Positions 1 through 6,107 of a stretch of 21,681 nt of DNA are shown in pieces. Made by a program: the position numbers and the translations under genes. Each line of letters opens with the position of its first letter. Within the stretch, counting starts at the first letter, position 1. Under the pieces are notes generated by a model that had not been told where the DNA came from, ran no database searches, and saw nothing but the letters and a program-made list of their open reading frames with translations. The DNA comes from a virus: IMG/VR virus record IMGVR_UViG_3300035204_000703, positions 1 to 21,681 of that record. One strand, given 5' to 3'.

Positions 1-9
1 TATATTAGT

Positions 10-243
10 ATGAGTAAAGAGATAGCAAGACGCTACGAAGCAGCATGGAACCAACTGTTCTATATGTGTCCTGAATGGCGACAAGAAATAATTATTGATG
101 AACCACACGGTAGACACGCTGGCGAACTGGCAGGATTAGCAGCCCGACTAGCAGAAGATGGTAAGCTGCACGGCCACGAAAAATATAATAGCTACGGTGA
201 GGTGGAATTTAAGACACCACCCACTGGAGTATCTTCAATGTAA
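10..243 (+). CDS. hypothetical protein, 77 aa
   Basis: A small soluble protein that I do not recognise. It is rich in charged and aromatic residues, with an Arg/Glu-rich N-terminal helix (KEIARRYEAAWNQLF) and an Ala/Leu/Glu helix near residues 36-52. There are no cysteines in a metal-binding pattern and no membrane segment. The ATG lies directly after TATATTAGT, which matches the downstream end of the sigma-54-type promoters seen later (compare TATATAAGT before 2491), so the window probably opens inside another copy of that element. It ends three bases before the next start, suggesting one transcript with the following gene. Function unknown. Confidence 0.6.
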   Translation: MSKEIARRYEAAWNQLFYMCPEWRQEIIIDEPHGRHAGELAGLAARLAEDGKLHGHEKYNSYGEVEFKTPPTGVSSM

Positions 244-245
244 TA

Positions 246-437
246 ATGAAAAATAATGAACTAAAACTTCACCCGACCTATTGGACACTTCATAAGAAAT
301 TCTGGCAAGAAGAATATGATAATCTTGATAAAGAGATTGCCGAGTCAGTTATGCTAAATCCTGAAGGGGATGAAGCATGGAGACTAGAAAAGAAAGTAAT
401 ATCTAAAATCAAAGAATCTTTGCTGCGCCCAGCTTAA
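246..437 (+). CDS. hypothetical protein, 63 aa
   Basis: An unrecognised small protein, mostly helical by composition (many Lys, Glu, Leu and Trp), with no visible motif. It starts two bases after the preceding stop codon and has no clear Shine-Dalgarno sequence, so translation is probably coupled to the upstream gene. It is followed by a 58-base AT-rich gap holding the promoter at 461-489. Coding status rests on position, plausible composition and absence of a competing frame. Confidence 0.55.
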   Translation: MKNNELKLHPTYWTLHKKFWQEEYDNLDKEIAESVMLNPEGDEAWRLEKKVISKIKESLLRPA

Positions 438-460
438 CATAAAAAAATTTAATTATTTGC

Positions 461-489
461 TTGCATGGGTCGCAAGATTCCTATATCAT
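461..489 (+). promoter_or_regulatory. spacer-motif promoter copy 1 (TTGCAT/TATCAT)
   Basis: A -35 box TTGCAT (461-466), 17-base spacer and -10 box TATCAT (484-489). The spacer carries TCGCAAG at 470-476, aligned base for base with ATGCAAG in the other members of this family (762, 2734, 5373). The -10 box ends 7 bases before the ATG at 496, so the transcript would start at or next to the start codon. Confidence 0.6.
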
Positions 490-495
490 TAGGGA

Positions 496-753
496 ATGAA
501 GAAAACTCGTAAAGTCGGAAGTGGTCGGACTAAAGGCGCGGTTAGCTTTGTAAAAGTTCCCCTTAAAGTTCTTACTGCTAATTTGGGGCCAGAGGCAGTT
601 GTTATTGTTTCTCGCCGTTATGCAGAGAATATCGGGATTGAAGGACAGCCTTTTAGTGCTACGACCAAGAACATCGAAGCTCATGCTTGTCAGATTGAAA
701 TGACCAAGACTGATGCTGAAGAGACAGTGACCATTCAAAAGACAGAGTGGTAA
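496..753 (+). CDS. hypothetical basic protein, 85 aa
   Basis: Unrecognised. The N-terminus is basic and glycine-rich (KKTRKVGSGRTKGAVSF) and is followed by a hydrophobic beta-like stretch and a threonine-rich C-terminus. The basic arm would suit a nucleic-acid-binding protein, but no family can be assigned. The ATG at 496 sits 7 bases after a -10 box, which fixes this start and predicts a leaderless message. A reverse-strand frame over the same bases is a shadow. It stands alone, with its own promoter, ahead of the ATPase gene. Confidence 0.6.
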   Translation: MKKTRKVGSGRTKGAVSFVKVPLKVLTANLGPEAVVIVSRRYAENIGIEGQPFSATTKNIEAHACQIEMTKTDAEETVTIQKTEW

Positions 754-761
754 GAATTAGC

Positions 762-790
762 TTGTATCCAATGTAAGTTTATATTATTAT
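762..790 (+). promoter_or_regulatory. spacer-motif promoter copy 2 (TTGTAT/TATTAT)
   Basis: TTGTAT (762-767), a 17-base spacer with ATGTAAG at 771-777, and TATTAT (785-790). The ATG of the ATPase gene is at 797, 7 bases after the -10 box. The spacer motif differs from ATGCAAG by one base and holds the same position as in the other three copies. Confidence 0.6.
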
Positions 791-796
791 ATAAAA

Positions 797-1777
797 ATGA
801 AACCTACCTTATTCCCTGACCTCATCGGTCAAGACGTTGCCAAGCGTAAAATTGGCTTTTTTCTCGATGGGTATAACGCTTCTAGTTATATTCCCCATTT
901 GATGTTTGTTGCTCCTAAAGGGTGTGGCAAAACCACTATGGCAAAAGCGTGTGCCAAGAAGCTAGATTCCCGTGAGACTCTTGGTAAACCAAAACCATTT
1001 ATTGAATTGAATTGTTCTACTATTAAGAATGTAGCTCAATTTTTTAATCAGATTGTGATTCCTCACATGAATCAGCAAGAATGTACGGTGCTATTTGATG
1101 AGGCATCGGAGCTTCCCAAGGATGTGACAATGGCATTGCTTACTATCCTTAATCCTAACCCAAGCAATCGTACTTCATTCTCGTTCGAGGATTATACTGT
1201 TGACTTTGACTTCAGGCGGCAATCCTTCATGTTTGCTACTACCGAAGCGCAGTCTATCTTCCATGCTCTCATGGACAGAACAGAACGTATCGACTTGGAG
1301 GAATACTCATATAACGAATTGGGTAAGATTGTTGGTTTGAATCTTGCTGACATTACTTTTGAAGATGGTCTATTAGATGAGATTGCTACGGTGCTGCGTG
1401 GTAACGCTCGTCAGGCTCAAAAGATGGCAAACAACATCCAAGCATACATGGCGGCTCGTCGTAAGACAGATTTTACTAACGTAGATTGGAATGAGTTGAA
1501 GTACGCCCTTGGTATTCTTCCTCAAGGTTTGTCTCGTATTGAACTTCAGGTGTTACGCATACTTGCTGACACAAAAGAGTGCAGCTTAACTAACATCGCA
1601 GCTAAAACTGGATTGACTCCAGAGTGTCTGCGGCGTGATTTTGAGATGTACCTTCAGAAGCATTCGCTGATGGAGATTACCACCAATGGAAGGAGCATTA
1701 CCCCCAAAGGGCAAGAGTACCTCAAGGACTTGGACAAAGATTCAAAGTCTACTCGTACTGAAGTCAAGGTGAAGTAA
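797..1777 (+). CDS. RuvB-like AAA+ ATPase with winged-helix C-terminus
   Basis: A DNA-dependent AAA+ motor of the RuvB/clamp-loader type, likely acting on branched or replicating phage DNA in the cytoplasm. Seen in order: N-terminal LIGQ motif (residues 9-12, as in RuvB); Walker A APKGCGKTT (39-47); Walker B LFDEA (99-103); sensor-1-like ATTE (147-150); Arg-finger candidates R161 and R164; sensor-2 GNARQ (202-206). After about residue 237 comes a winged-helix domain like RuvB's, including LxIxAxxTGLTPECLRRDFE and a GRSITPKG wing. Its 326 aa match bacterial RuvB length. No ruvA or resolvase gene is adjacent. The next gene overlaps its stop codon (TAATG). Family assignment is firm; the exact substrate is inference. 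Confidence 0.85.
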   Translation: MKPTLFPDLIGQDVAKRKIGFFLDGYNASSYIPHLMFVAPKGCGKTTMAKACAKKLDSRETLGKPKPFIELNCSTIKNVAQFFNQIVIPHMNQQECTVLFDEASELPKDVTMALLTILNPNPSNRTSFSFEDYTVDFDFRRQSFMFATTEAQSIFHALMDRTERIDLEEYSYNELGKIVGLNLADITFEDGLLDEIATVLRGNARQAQKMANNIQAYMAARRKTDFTNVDWNELKYALGILPQGLSRIELQVLRILADTKECSLTNIAAKTGLTPECLRRDFEMYLQKHSLMEITTNGRSITPKGQEYLKDLDKDSKSTRTEVKVK

Positions 1778-2088
1778 TGTTAGAGCCATCAGAGAACCTC
1801 GCTTACTACAACGCTTTAATAGGTAGGGTACTGGAAAGCGCAACCCTCTTGCGGGACGAGAAGCCGCGAGAGTGGTTGTGCCTTTCGGGCGACTATATGA
1901 TTGTTGTTCGTTGGCAACAAGGCATACTTGGAATAGGAGTAGACGAAACAGAGTATGGGGTCTATGAAGATATTAAGATTGTAGGTGTAGATAAAAATCA
2001 ATTCAAAGAAGATAGTAGATTGCATTTTAATAGAGTAAAAGAATTTATGAATTGGACTTTAAATGATGATGTTTGTTTAGATATATGA
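1777..2088 (+). CDS. hypothetical protein, 103 aa
   Basis: Unrecognised. It starts inside the ATPase stop codon (TAATG at 1775-1779), a layout typical of translational coupling, so it is probably made in fixed ratio with the ATPase. The central part (YMIVVRWQQGILGIGVDE) reads as beta strands and the C-terminus as an acidic helix. No metal site or membrane segment is visible. It could be an accessory partner of the ATPase, but only position supports that. It is the last gene before the 402-base non-coding region. Confidence 0.65.
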   Translation: MLEPSENLAYYNALIGRVLESATLLRDEKPREWLCLSGDYMIVVRWQQGILGIGVDETEYGVYEDIKIVGVDKNQFKEDSRLHFNRVKEFMNWTLNDDVCLDI

Positions 2089-2090
2089 AA

Positions 2091-2143
2091 TAAATAACAA
2101 CTAAATAAGGATTAAATAAGGATTAAATAAGAGCTAAATAAGG
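2091..2143. repeat. five 11-bp AT-rich iterons (TAAATAA core)
   Basis: TAAATAA begins at 2091, 2102, 2113, 2124 and 2135, an exact 11-base period. Most copies extend to TAAATAAGGAT. The period is close to one helical turn, which would place every copy on the same DNA face. The low-melting composition would suit an unwinding element. Confidence 0.8.
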
Positions 2144-2153
2144 TAAAAAAGCT

Positions 2154-2166
2154 TGACATTTTGTCA
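2154..2166. repeat. palindrome TGACA-TTT-TGTCA
   Basis: A perfect 5-bp inverted repeat around a three-base centre, between the iterons and the alternating 10-mers. It could be an operator half-site pair. The overlapping TTGACA has no good -10 box at the proper distance, so I do not call a promoter. Confidence 0.5.
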
Positions 2167-2196
2167 GGCGCGCGCTGCCGCCTTCTTGCAAGTACC

Positions 2197-2300
2197 TTGT
2201 CGATCATTTTCCGGGAATTTTGAGCGGCAAATTAGTTTGTCGATCACGCGTGAGCGGCAAAAATCGTTGTCAATCAATTATGGCAATTAATGAGCGATAA
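2197..2300. repeat. phased array of alternating TTGTCRATCA and TGAGCGRYAA
   Basis: Element A (TTGTCGATCA or TTGTCAATCA) is at 2197, 2237 and 2267. Element B (TGAGCGGCAA or TGAGCGATAA) is at 2221, 2251 and 2291. B to next A is 16 bases both times. A to B is 24, 14 and 24, differing by about one helical turn. Such phasing indicates protein binding sites: an origin, or an enhancer/operator for the nearby promoters. Confidence 0.75.
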
Positions 2301-2411
2301 ATGGGGTAATTAATTTCAAGAATAACACTGTATTTGTGGGTTATCGTGCCTAAATATTTCGTATATACCCCCCATTTCTCCGATGTGAAATTCGTCGATT
2401 TTACGAAATTA

Positions 2412-2454
2412 GTAGTTGCAGCGAGGCCGCAGCCCGCGACCGGCAAGAACTACC
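2412..2454. repeat. GC-rich hairpin module A (long-linker type)
   Basis: Outer arms GTAGTT (2412-2417) and AACTAC (2448-2453), with core GGCCGCAGCC at 2425-2434. The core centre is 35 bases before the GG of the following promoter. No T-tract follows, so it is not an ordinary terminator. Confidence 0.7.
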
Positions 2455-2463
2455 ACATTAGAG

Positions 2464-2480
2464 TTGGCACGGAACTTGCT
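2464..2480 (+). promoter_or_regulatory. sigma-54-type promoter 1
   Basis: TTGGCACGGAACTTGCT agrees at every defined base with the known RpoN consensus YTGGCACG-N4-TTGCW. GG is at 2466-2467 and GC at 2478-2479. Counting the C as -12, +1 is base 2491, the A of the ATG of the next gene. Confidence 0.7.
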
Positions 2481-2490
2481 GTATATAAGT

Positions 2491-2724
2491 ATGATAAACA
2501 ACGGTAACACCGCAGATTATGTGGACAAATCCTTCCGGAAGTTCATGCACTCCGTCAACCTTGAATGTAACGAGCAGTTGGGCCTCTCTGTCTATGACCT
2601 TTATGACTTGGACTATCGGGCGCATTATGAGGCTTTGAGCATTAAACCCACGTGGGCAGAATGGGACAATGCTGTCCGGTATTGCGTCGAGGACATAAAG
2701 GCCGAGAATGGCGTGGATTGGTAA
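2491..2724 (+). CDS. hypothetical acidic protein, 77 aa
   Basis: Unrecognised acidic protein rich in Tyr, Asp and Asn (YDLYDLDYRAHYEAL near residues 35-49). The frame is open upstream to a TTG at 2416, but that part encodes the hairpin and promoter. The ATG at 2491 coincides with the predicted transcription start of promoter 1 and is the start chosen here. It is a single-gene unit, since the next gene has its own promoter at 2734. Confidence 0.65.
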   Translation: MINNGNTADYVDKSFRKFMHSVNLECNEQLGLSVYDLYDLDYRAHYEALSIKPTWAEWDNAVRYCVEDIKAENGVDW

Positions 2725-2733
2725 AGAATTTAA

Positions 2734-2762
2734 TTGACAAGGATGCAAGAATCTTGTATTCT
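2734..2762 (+). promoter_or_regulatory. spacer-motif promoter copy 3 (TTGACA/TATTCT)
   Basis: A consensus -35 TTGACA (2734-2739), 17-base spacer with ATGCAAG (2743-2749), and -10 TATTCT (2757-2762). It is the best member of this family. Unlike the others it leaves a leader of about 34 bases before the ATG at 2803, suggesting strong expression of the DUF932 gene. Confidence 0.75.
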
Positions 2763-2802
2763 TGAAGAATAGAACATAACAACTAACTGAAAGAACATTA
2801 AA

Positions 2803-3687
2803 ATGGCTATTGCTGCTGATCAACAAATCGACACCGGATACGACTTCACCGCTAAACAGGTTGCCGTACCTCACCCAATCACCGGAGACCGTTCCGGCTA
2901 CTTTATGAACATCCGCGAGGACAACGATGAAATCGTAGGGTGGACAACCGAGCGATATGGCTTGGTAAATCACAAGGACGTTATCAGCTTCGCTGACAAT
3001 GCCTTCGCTAATCGCAACATTGCCGTGGAACGCAAGGTCATCGTGACCGAGGGCGGGTCAAAGATGCGCGCCCAGTACGACCTTATCGGTGACGACTTCC
3101 AAGCGGAAGTTCCCAAGGTGGGTGACATAGTTGGCTATCGCTTAACTGCTCAAAACTCACTTGACCGCAGCTTGCGTCTTGCCTACGAGTTGGGCTTACT
3201 TCGTCTCGTTTGCACCAACGGAATGAACACTCTTGAATCTGAAGTGTCCATGACCAAGAAGCACAGCATGGGCGTAAACCTTGAGGATGTGCTTTCACCT
3301 CAAGCACTTGATGCGGCTCTTAACAAGTTGAAGGGCAGCCTTGATATCTATGGTCGCCTTGCTGATGTTGATGTATCCCAAGAGCAGGGAATCATCATCC
3401 TTCAGAACCTCGCAAACGCCAAGGTGTTCAGCGAGAAGGTGCGCGAGGAGATTGCTAAAATCTGGAACGAGCCTACCCATGAGGAGGATAAGGGCCGCAA
3501 CCTTTATAACCTCAACAACGCCGTGACTCAACACCTCACGCATGAAGTTGCTGGTGAGCGGTTCGAGTACGCCAACCGCGTGACAACCAATGTCCTCAAG
3601 CGATTCGGTCGTGCAGCGAGGAACAAGTCAGTGCTTGGCAAGCTCTGGACTCCAGCCAAGAATGATTCAGTAACTATTACTGAATAA
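2803..3687 (+). CDS. DUF932 phage/plasmid-like protein
   Basis: A member of the DUF932 family common in phages and plasmids; its biochemical role is not established. Family signatures: GYRLTAQNSLDRSLRLAYE followed by LLRLVCTNGM (about residues 106-140), and the C-terminal LNNAVTQHLTHEV box near 235. The 294 aa are typical full length. No Shine-Dalgarno sequence precedes the ATG and the leader is A-rich. Codons are more C/G-ending than in the late genes, which with the near-consensus promoter suggests high expression. It lies next to the candidate origin, so a DNA-metabolism role is possible, but that is context only. Confidence 0.85.
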   Translation: MAIAADQQIDTGYDFTAKQVAVPHPITGDRSGYFMNIREDNDEIVGWTTERYGLVNHKDVISFADNAFANRNIAVERKVIVTEGGSKMRAQYDLIGDDFQAEVPKVGDIVGYRLTAQNSLDRSLRLAYELGLLRLVCTNGMNTLESEVSMTKKHSMGVNLEDVLSPQALDAALNKLKGSLDIYGRLADVDVSQEQGIIILQNLANAKVFSEKVREEIAKIWNEPTHEEDKGRNLYNLNNAVTQHLTHEVAGERFEYANRVTTNVLKRFGRAARNKSVLGKLWTPAKNDSVTITE

Positions 3688-3733
3688 AGGTAAATAAATA
3701 CCGACCGAGTGCGCTACCCTTATGAGGATGGGG

Positions 3734-3768
3734 GTAGTTGCACGGCGGCGGCTGCCGCCCGCCTGCAA
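3734..3768. repeat. GC-rich hairpin module B (short-linker type)
   Basis: Outer arms TTGCA (3738-3742) and TGCAA (3764-3768) enclose GGCGGC/GCCGCC around T3753, which is 19 bases before the promoter GG. Just upstream, CTACCC (3714-3719) can also pair with GGGTAG (3732-3737), giving an alternative fold. Confidence 0.75.
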
Positions 3769-3769
3769 G

Positions 3770-3786
3770 TTGGCACGATTCTTGCT
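3770..3786 (+). promoter_or_regulatory. sigma-54-type promoter 2
   Basis: TTGGCACGATTCTTGCT, a full RpoN-consensus match. The -12 C is 3785, so +1 is 3797, one base before the ATG at 3798. Confidence 0.7.
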
Positions 3787-3797
3787 GCGTATACAGT

Positions 3798-4070
3798 ATG
3801 AATATTAGATTCTATAACGTGGTAATGGAAGATTTCGACGGCGAGAAGCAAGGCTTGATTAGGCTAGACAATGGCTTGGAGATCTCAATTGTTCAAAATG
3901 GTTTATCCTATGGCGGCAAGCAGGGCTTGTATGAAATGGGGGCCATGAAGCCAAGCGGGGGGATGGTACACATCGAAGAATGGCAAGATGAAGTTAAGGG
4001 GTGGCTTACGCCAGAAGATATTGACAAAGAACTTGAGATGCTACAGCGTAAGTCATTTGACTTGGCATGA
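3798..4070 (+). CDS. hypothetical protein, 90 aa
   Basis: Unrecognised mixed alpha/beta protein. Its first half reads as short strands (GLIRLDNGLEISIVQNGLSYGG) and its C-terminus as an acidic helix. The frame is open upstream to 3738 across the hairpin, but the ATG at 3798 lies one base after the predicted transcription start and is preferred. Its last codons and stop (TGA 4068-4070) form part of the next promoter, so the two genes are packed without a spacer. Confidence 0.65.
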   Translation: MNIRFYNVVMEDFDGEKQGLIRLDNGLEISIVQNGLSYGGKQGLYEMGAMKPSGGMVHIEEWQDEVKGWLTPEDIDKELEMLQRKSFDLA

Positions 4071-4078
4071 ATCCTGCT
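4062..4078 (+). promoter_or_regulatory. sigma-54-type promoter 3, overlapping the previous stop codon
   Basis: TTGGCATGAATCCTGCT. The TGA stop of the upstream gene is bases 7-9 of the motif. The -12 C is 4077, +1 would be 4089, and the ATG is at 4090. No hairpin module precedes this copy. Confidence 0.65.
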
Positions 4079-4089
4079 ATGTATAAGGT

Positions 4090-4503
4090 ATGAGTGAAGC
4101 AAAGCTAATCTATCAAAATTGCGGCTCCCACTGGGCTGTAGGAATCCACTGTGAAGATGAGACGTTATTAGAGCAGACGTTCAATTCGTTCTGGAATCAC
4201 GGTGCTACATCAAGTGAACCTCACATTCTTACAGATGAATTGTGGTACTTCTGGACTACCCCAGACAAGCTGCGCCACGCTATGAGGAACGCTGCCGCAT
4301 TTAAGCTAATGAATGAAGATGATAGCTTGAGAGAGCGTGAAGCATTAGTCAAAGCTCAAGTGCTGGTAGACAAGCGGATTGAAGATATGGAATCTGACAA
4401 CTTCTTCTCACCACGGAGCAAGGCATACAAGCAAGCCGACCCTAATGATTATTATTGTCTTGGTACAATCAAGGCCGAGAATCTATCTGACAGAGACGCC
4501 TAG
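4090..4503 (+). CDS. hypothetical protein, 137 aa
   Basis: Unrecognised. The N-terminal half has several Trp, His and Cys residues (NCGSHWAVGIHCEDETLL, then LWYFWTT near residues 51-57). The C-terminal half is a charged helix (REREALVKAQVLVDKRIEDM). The two Cys and two His do not form a standard zinc site. The start is fixed by promoter 3. The stop codon TAG (4501-4503) directly precedes promoter 4, so this is another promoter-plus-one-gene unit. Confidence 0.7.
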   Translation: MSEAKLIYQNCGSHWAVGIHCEDETLLEQTFNSFWNHGATSSEPHILTDELWYFWTTPDKLRHAMRNAAAFKLMNEDDSLREREALVKAQVLVDKRIEDMESDNFFSPRSKAYKQADPNDYYCLGTIKAENLSDRDA

Positions 4504-4504
4504 T

Positions 4505-4521
4505 TTGGCATGAAACCTGCT
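4505..4521 (+). promoter_or_regulatory. sigma-54-type promoter 4
   Basis: TTGGCATGAAACCTGCT. The -12 C is 4520, +1 would be 4532, and the ATG is at 4533. It begins one base after the previous stop codon. Confidence 0.65.
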
Positions 4522-4532
4522 GTGTATATACT

Positions 4533-5282
4533 ATGACTAACCTATTAAAATTCGGCGACCCTAACGCTAAGTTGAAGAAGCTCGCTAAGAAGCTCAAGCT
4601 CAAGCTCAAGACATTCTCCCTCCCTGCTGGGTGGACTTGCCCCGGTGCAAAGGACTGTTTATCTAAAGCAGACAGGACAACGGGACACATTCAAGATGGG
4701 CCAGATACAGAATGGCGTTGCTTTGCGGCTAGTGGTGAGGCTCGCTCTCCATCCTTACGCAAGGCCGTATGGCACAACTATGACTTAATCAAGAAGTCAT
4801 TATTAAATTCTTGGAGATACAAACAAGACAAGGTGCAGAAGCTGGCTGATTTAATTGTTGACAGTTTGCCTGTGTGTGATATAGTGCGCGTTCACGTAGG
4901 CGGTGACTATTTCAGCAAGGAGTATCTTGAAGCGTGGGTAGAGGTAGCCAAGCGCAAACCTGATGTTATATTCTACTCATATTCAAAGAGTCTTAAATTC
5001 TTCTCTGAGCATGCCTTGCCTGAGAATCTTATATTGACCGCCTCTCGTGGTGGTAAGCATGACGAGTTGATTGACTTGCATGGCTGGAAGGAAGCTGTTG
5101 TTGTATATAGTGAGGAAGAAGCAGCGGAGAAGGGCTTGGATATAGACCACGACGACGAGCACGCTGCATTTGGTGCGGATAACTTCGCATTGCTTATACA
5201 TGGTACGCAGCCCAAGGGCAGCGCAGCAAGTAAAGCGTTGCAAGTGATAATCAAGAAGAATAAGCTCGCGCAAGCTGCATAA
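4533..5282 (+). CDS. GP88-family phage protein
   Basis: Resembles the phage Gene product 88 (GP88) family, found in many environmental and actinobacterial phages and of unknown biochemical function. Seen: FSLPAGWTCPGAKDC (about residues 28-42); a conserved WRCFAASGEA block (62-71); and, mid-protein, VRVHVGGDYFSKEYLEAW then FYSYSKSL, matching the family's (I/V)R-HxxGDFYSxEYLxxW and Y(T/S)KSL segments from memory. A lysine-rich N-terminal stretch (KLKKLAKKLKLKLK) is notable. At 249 aa it is about full length. Read from promoter 4 with no leader. An AAAGGAGGT directly after its stop serves the next micro-gene. The family call is from memory of motifs, not a search. Confidence 0.65.
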   Translation: MTNLLKFGDPNAKLKKLAKKLKLKLKTFSLPAGWTCPGAKDCLSKADRTTGHIQDGPDTEWRCFAASGEARSPSLRKAVWHNYDLIKKSLLNSWRYKQDKVQKLADLIVDSLPVCDIVRVHVGGDYFSKEYLEAWVEVAKRKPDVIFYSYSKSLKFFSEHALPENLILTASRGGKHDELIDLHGWKEAVVVYSEEEAAEKGLDIDHDDEHAAFGADNFALLIHGTQPKGSAASKALQVIIKKNKLAQAA

Positions 5283-5300
5283 AGGAGGTATAATTGAACT

Positions 5301-5372
5301 ATGTTAATGCTATCTATTCTAATGCTTATTCTCGGTGTATCGTTTGTGTCTACTGTTAATCGTAAAATCTAG
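5301..5372 (+). CDS. 23-aa membrane micropeptide
   Basis: MLMLSILMLILGVSFVSTVN is a single hydrophobic helix followed by a short basic tail, so it would be a one-pass membrane peptide. AAAGGAGGT (5281-5289), one of the few strong ribosome binding sites here, lies upstream but is 12 bases from the ATG, longer than usual. A competing TTG start at 5294, ideally spaced, would give an unrelated 21-residue Cys/Tyr-rich peptide in another frame. The membrane reading resembles the micro-genes at 7306 and 10019. Its stop codon touches the -35 box at 5373. Confidence 0.4.
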   Translation: MLMLSILMLILGVSFVSTVNRKI

Positions 5373-5401
5373 TTGACACGCATGCAAGGATCTAGTAAAC
5401 T
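5373..5401 (+). promoter_or_regulatory. spacer-motif promoter copy 4 (TTGACA/TAAACT)
   Basis: TTGACA (5373-5378), 17-base spacer with ATGCAAG (5382-5388), and TAAACT (5396-5401). The ATG at 5409 is 8 bases after the -10 box, so the message should be leaderless. Confidence 0.7.
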
Positions 5402-5408
5402 TATAAAG

Positions 5409-5600
5409 ATGAAGAGAGAACAAGTAAGAAGCGGGCGTCTCTATTTTAACAAGGCGCGGAAACAAGTTGAGCAAGTGCGGAGCTCAGCATCAGGGTCATC
5501 GGTCATCACCGCACGTAAAGATGGCCAAGCCATGGTGGCTAAGTCTGAAGACCTCAGGCGAGCTAGCAAGCGGGAGATTGACAAGTATTTAGAACGTTAA
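5409..5600 (+). CDS. hypothetical basic protein, 63 aa
   Basis: A very basic small protein (KREQVRSGRLYFNKARKQVEQ; ends RRASKREIDKYLER) with no hydrophobic core of note. It may be a nucleic-acid-binding or inhibitor peptide, but no family is recognised. The frame is open to a TTG at 5373, but that TTG is the -35 box of the promoter, so ATG 5409 is taken. It is followed 18 bases later by the strongest terminator in the window, making a complete promoter-gene-terminator unit. Confidence 0.6.
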   Translation: MKREQVRSGRLYFNKARKQVEQVRSSASGSSVITARKDGQAMVAKSEDLRRASKREIDKYLER

Positions 5601-5618
5601 ATTCTTCCGCGCATCATA

Positions 5619-5657
5619 ACGTCGGGCGCCTGCAGCAGGTGCCCGGCGTATTTTTTT
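5619..5657 (+). terminator. strong intrinsic terminator
   Basis: A 13-bp GC-rich stem (5619-5631 with 5637-5649, including two G-U pairs), a GCAGC loop, then A and seven Ts (5651-5657). It ends the transcript of the basic-protein gene at 5409. Confidence 0.85.
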
Positions 5658-5670
5658 ATCAAATAACAAG

Positions 5671-5709
5671 TAATAAATAGCACATTCATTTTTAATAAAT
5701 AGTACATTC
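5671..5709. repeat. 17-bp direct repeat pair, 22-bp period
   Basis: TAATAAATAGCACATTC (5671-5687) and TAATAAATAGTACATTC (5693-5709) differ at one base. They lie between the terminator and hairpin module C, in an AT-rich gap. The 22-base period is two helical turns. Possible binding site; nothing else supports a function. Confidence 0.7.
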
Positions 5710-5723
5710 TTCCTGCGTGGGTG

Positions 5724-5764
5724 GGTAGTTGCAGGGCGAGGGCAGCGGGCCGGCAACAACTACC
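5724..5764. repeat. GC-rich hairpin module C (long-linker type)
   Basis: GGTAGTTG (5724-5731) pairs perfectly with CAACTACC (5757-5764) over 8 bp, around the weaker core GGGCAGCGGG. The core centre is 33 bases from the promoter GG. Confidence 0.75.
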
Positions 5765-5774
5765 ACATTTAGAG

Positions 5775-5791
5775 TTGGCACGGAACTTGCT
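5775..5791 (+). promoter_or_regulatory. sigma-54-type promoter 5
   Basis: TTGGCACGGAACTTGCT, identical to promoters 1 and 7. The -12 C is 5790, +1 would be 5802, and the ATG is at 5803. Confidence 0.7.
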
Positions 5792-5802
5792 GTATATAGG
5801 GT

Positions 5803-6084
5803 ATGAAGTTAATGACAGAAGCAATTGAATCCTCACTACCAACCCGCAACGAGAGCGATGACGCTCAAGCCGTGGTTAAGTATTTCACGCCTGACGCTGA
5901 CTGGACTTGGTACGCTACCGAGTACGACCCAGAGAGCCGCTTGTTCTTTGGTTTGGTGGATGGGTTTGAGAGGGAGTTAGGTTATTTCAGCTTGGATGAG
6001 TTGGAGCAACTGCGTGGGCCTTTGGGCTTACCAGTGGAGCGTGACCTATATTGGAAGCCAACCCCATTGTCAGAGTTGGCATAG
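5803..6084 (+). CDS. DUF2958 domain protein
   Basis: A close match to the small DUF2958 family carried by plasmids, conjugative elements and phages; function unknown, often near anti-restriction and DNA-processing genes. Hallmarks: VKYFTPDADWTWYATEYDPE (about residues 25-44), LFFGLVDGFERELGYFSLDE, and the near-invariant C-terminal LRGPLGLPVERDLYWKPTPL. At 93 aa it is a complete single domain. The start is set by promoter 5. Its end overlaps promoter 6 (6076-6092), so the following gene is transcribed separately. Confidence 0.9.
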   Translation: MKLMTEAIESSLPTRNESDDAQAVVKYFTPDADWTWYATEYDPESRLFFGLVDGFERELGYFSLDELEQLRGPLGLPVERDLYWKPTPLSELA

Positions 6085-6092
6085 AACCTGCT
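6076..6092 (+). promoter_or_regulatory. sigma-54-type promoter 6
   Basis: TTGGCATAGAACCTGCT, lying inside the end of the DUF2958 gene. The -12 C is 6091, with +1 expected at 6103. It rules out the in-frame ATG at 6093, which would precede the transcript, and supports the ATG at 6108. Confidence 0.65.
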
Positions 6093-6107
6093 ATGTATAA
6101 GGTAGAT

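Larger units (their letters stand above)
2089..2411. other. gene-free control region, candidate replication origin
   Basis: No reading frame here looks coding on either strand. It contains five phased AT-rich iterons (2091-2143), a TGACA-TTT-TGTCA palindrome (2154-2166), a degraded copy of the GC-rich hairpin module (about 2167-2196), six alternating 10-mers (2197-2300), one weak DnaA-box-like 9-mer TGTGGGTTA (2336-2344, two mismatches to TGTGGATAA) and a small TTCGT/ACGAA inverted repeat (2391-2407). AT-rich tandem repeats beside phased protein-binding repeats are the usual layout of an iteron origin. No initiator gene is identified in the window, so the origin call is inference. Confidence 0.5.

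Noticed and set aside
2458-2973. A 171-codon open frame on the - strand
   Set aside because: It spans a promoter, the end of one + gene and the start of the DUF932 gene, and its product has no plausible domain. It is the antisense shadow of real genes.
3635-3651. A TTGGCA inside the DUF932 gene
   Set aside because: It lacks the TGCT element at the fixed distance and is not followed by a start codon.
4973-5273. Two overlapping - strand frames of 93 and 96 codons
   Set aside because: Both lie within the GP88-like gene in other frames and their products have no domain-like pattern.
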